DNA from: Deltaproteobacteria bacterium
GTDB taxonomy: Bacteria; Desulfobacterota; SM23-61
Length of the DNA: 7,741 nucleotides
Assembly: GCA_026388915.1 (NCBI GenBank)
Contig: JAPLIW010000741.1
Location: 1-7,741 of the forward strand
Direction: 5' to 3'
Shown piece by piece: positions 6,258 through 7,741 of this stretch. The translations under genes were made by a program, and so were the position numbers. Position 1 is the first letter of the stretch. Each line of letters starts with the position of its first letter. The notes under the pieces were generated by a model. It was given only the letters and a program-made list of their open reading frames with translations. It had not been told where the DNA came from and made no database searches.

Positions 6258-6280
6258 AAAGACTCATTTCCCCATGTCAT

Positions 6281-6299
6281 CAGCCGGGGCTGTTATTTT
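6281..6299 (+). terminator. Weak terminator-like hairpin after the DUF4019 relic
   Basis: CAGC-CGGG-GCTG (inner part of CAGCCGGGGCTG) is followed by TTATTTT, 23 nt beyond the relic's stop codon. The stem is short, so termination would be weak; the position is what makes it plausible. The remaining 108 bases up to the end of the next gene hold nothing recognisable. Confidence 0.3.
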
Positions 6300-6407
6300 C
6301 AGTTGATTTATTACTTCCTTCCATCCACCCCGGCCAGCCGAAAGGTGGAATTACCCATAACGCTTTCTTTCCTGGCCTTTCCGCGCCGGGTCTTTTGTTT
6401 TCCCCCC

Positions 6408-7741
6408 TTAGCGGCAGGCCTTAAAATCAAAGCTTTTGAAGCGGGCGATGCATTCATCCGTGACTCGCCGCACTTTTTCGCGGGGGTCCGGATGACGGGC
6501 CTTCCGTTCTTGGATCACCAGGGCTGCTTTCAGCGCGTCTTCGGATTGGTTGGGAGTGGTAATGAGAACCCCCAGACTATCTCCTTCAGACCAAAGAGGG
6601 ATGACGGCGATGTTCGCCTCTTTGTCCAAGAAAAGGTTCCGGGTGGGCCGGTCCAGCCGGAAGGTGGCCCGGGAGAAACGGGGGGATTTCGGGTCCGCGT
6701 CCATGATTTTGGCGGTGCCATAACCTTCCGGCGCGTTGGGGTCGACTTTCAGGATCAGGAGGCCGGAATCCGGCAATATGCGGTCATAGCCGAGGGGCTG
6801 CCGATTTTCAACCAGGTAATAGCGGTTCCCCTTGAGGGGGATCTTGACCACCAGCTTTTCCCCTTTTTTCGACAGGGGAGAAAGAGAAGCATAGGTTGTT
6901 TCCCCGGGTTTGACCAGGACGGCCTGCTCGGGGGAAATCCAGCCCAGGCGGATTTTGGTAAAAGAGGATATCCCCGGGGGCGGTTCCTCTCTCCTCACCA
7001 GATGCTCGGACATGATATCCCACTGCCCCATGTAGATGGCGTGATGTTCGAAGGAAGGAAGGCGGGAAGCGTCAGACTGACGCTCGAAATCGTACAGTCA
7101 GGGGACCAAGCGCCTTTTCTCATGAATCCCCCCCAGGGCGTGGAAGAAATCATGAGCGAACATGCCCAGGTGAGCATTTTCCGCCCCTACGAATACTCCA
7201 TCCCGGAATTCCTTTCCCTCTCTCGACCTTAACGCGGCATAATCCAGCTTTCCTCTGACCCCGGTCAGCATGCCCGGGTTGGCGCAATAGCAGATCATGC
7301 CGTATCCCTTGCCGGGCGTAGTATGGGCCCCGGGGATGATCAGGATCTGCTGGTACCGGGAAAAATCAACGTCCTTCTCCAGGGCGGTCATGGTGTCCTC
7401 CACCAGCTTTCTGATCCGAGTCCGGTCCACCTTGAAATTGTAAGGGCTGATTTTATATTCGGAAATGGGGTCCGGGAGCTTCACCCATCCCCGGAAGTCG
7501 GCATTCACCCAGGCCAGGCCGTAGGATTGTTCCTTGACATAATCATTGAGGTCCACGGCCACTTTTTTCCGGATCCGCTCCAGGGGGAAGGAGGGCTCCA
7601 CATCGGGAAACTTCACCGCCGCCATGAGAACCCGCTGCTCACCCCCGGCCAGGTTGGATTGAGGGCCCAAAATGGGGTCTTCCCCCTGGCCTTTCATTTG
7701 GGCCCCCGCGCAGGCTAAAAGGGGGACCAGCAAAAAGGTGG
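6408..7741 (-). CDS. M6-metalloprotease-like lipoprotein with an in-frame TGA (selenocysteine candidate or nonsense mutation); 5' end outside window
   Basis: The frame enters from the window edge, reaches a TGA at 7100-7098, and continues in the same frame for 229 codons to a TAA at 6410-6408. The visible N-terminus, FLLVPLLAC, is a lipoprotein signal with lipobox LLAC, so the mature protein is probably anchored in an envelope membrane; the start codon lies beyond the edge. The first part has a metal motif HDFFH in MFAHDFFHALGG (HExxH with Glu replaced by Asp). Past the TGA come LYDFERQ, YMGQWDIMSEH, PPPGISSFTKIRLGWI, RYYLVENRQPLGYDRILP and DSGLLILKVD, matching the M6 arrangement (HExxHxxG, LYD, WDLM, KLGW, YYLVENR, PGSGLLI). 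Conservation on both sides of the TGA means one gene, not two; the ATG at 7031 has no ribosome binding site. Substrate is unknown. Whether it is peptidase-active is uncertain because of the Asp variant. Confidence 0.75.
7068..7084 (-). promoter_or_regulatory. SECIS-like stem-loop just downstream of the in-frame TGA
   Basis: In the mRNA sense AGCGUCA-GUC-UGACGCU forms a perfect 7-bp stem, extendable by one G-U pair, with a 3-nt loop. The stem starts 13 nt after the UGA and the loop 20 nt after it. As I recall, the bacterial SECIS model asks for a stem-loop within the reading frame, an apical loop about 16-37 nt from UGA, and a G among the first two loop bases; this hairpin meets all three. It remains a candidate, since short hairpins also occur by chance. 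Confidence 0.4.

Noticed and set aside
6408..7031. A separate 207-residue gene starting at the ATG at 7031
   Set aside because: There is no ribosome binding site, and the 22 codons before it back to the TGA (LYDFERQ onward) continue the same protein family in the same frame.
6303..7232. A 309-codon + strand frame opposite the M6-like gene
   Set aside because: It lacks a ribosome binding site and motifs; the minus-strand frame has the conserved M6 sequence on both sides of the TGA.

Overview
The window reads as accessory and metabolic DNA from an uncultured Gram-negative bacterium. Candidates are a Desulfobacterota/'Deltaproteobacteria'-type or Nitrospirota-like lineage. The evidence is a two-subunit ATP-citrate lyase, a DUF4019-type relic, a lipoprotein signal, and GC-rich genes separated by AT-richer, relic-filled spacers. 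This assignment is inference; no rRNA or tRNA is present.

Layout. At 1-662 (+) is the 3' end of a protein made of tandem bacterial Ig-like (Big_2) domains, encoded by near-identical ~258-bp DNA repeats. A frame-displaced fragment (662-862) that looks like its lost C-terminal domain follows, then about 230 bp with nothing recognisable. At 1095-1859 (-) is an AHL-lactonase-like metallo-beta-lactamase-fold hydrolase. The spacer 1860-2335 holds a 222-bp palindromic element with 30-bp perfect terminal inverted repeats (1972-2193), bracketed by two related GC-rich hairpins. At 2336-5472 (-) are aclB and aclA (transcribed aclB then aclA), encoding both subunits of ATP-citrate lyase, with a clear promoter and ribosome binding site. 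The AT-richer spacer 5539-6407 contains an inverted repeat and the C-terminal relic of a DUF4019 gene. At 6408-7741 (-) is an M6-metalloprotease-like lipoprotein gene, whose 5' end lies outside the window, interrupted by one in-frame TGA.

How the parts work together. Only aclB and aclA form an evident operon. Together they would make the enzyme that cleaves citrate to acetyl-CoA and oxaloacetate using ATP and CoA, the key step of the classical reductive TCA cycle. The other genes are not obviously linked to it.

Most notable: the TGA in the M6-like gene (7098-7100) keeps the same open frame for 229 more codons on the far side, and conserved-looking M6 sequence continues across it. A perfect 7-bp stem-loop with a G-first loop begins 13 nt downstream, at a distance compatible with a bacterial SECIS. 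The TGA sits in a P-x-LYD context that may align with the third metal ligand of M6 peptidases. This is either a new selenoprotein candidate or a recent nonsense mutation; the sequence alone does not decide.
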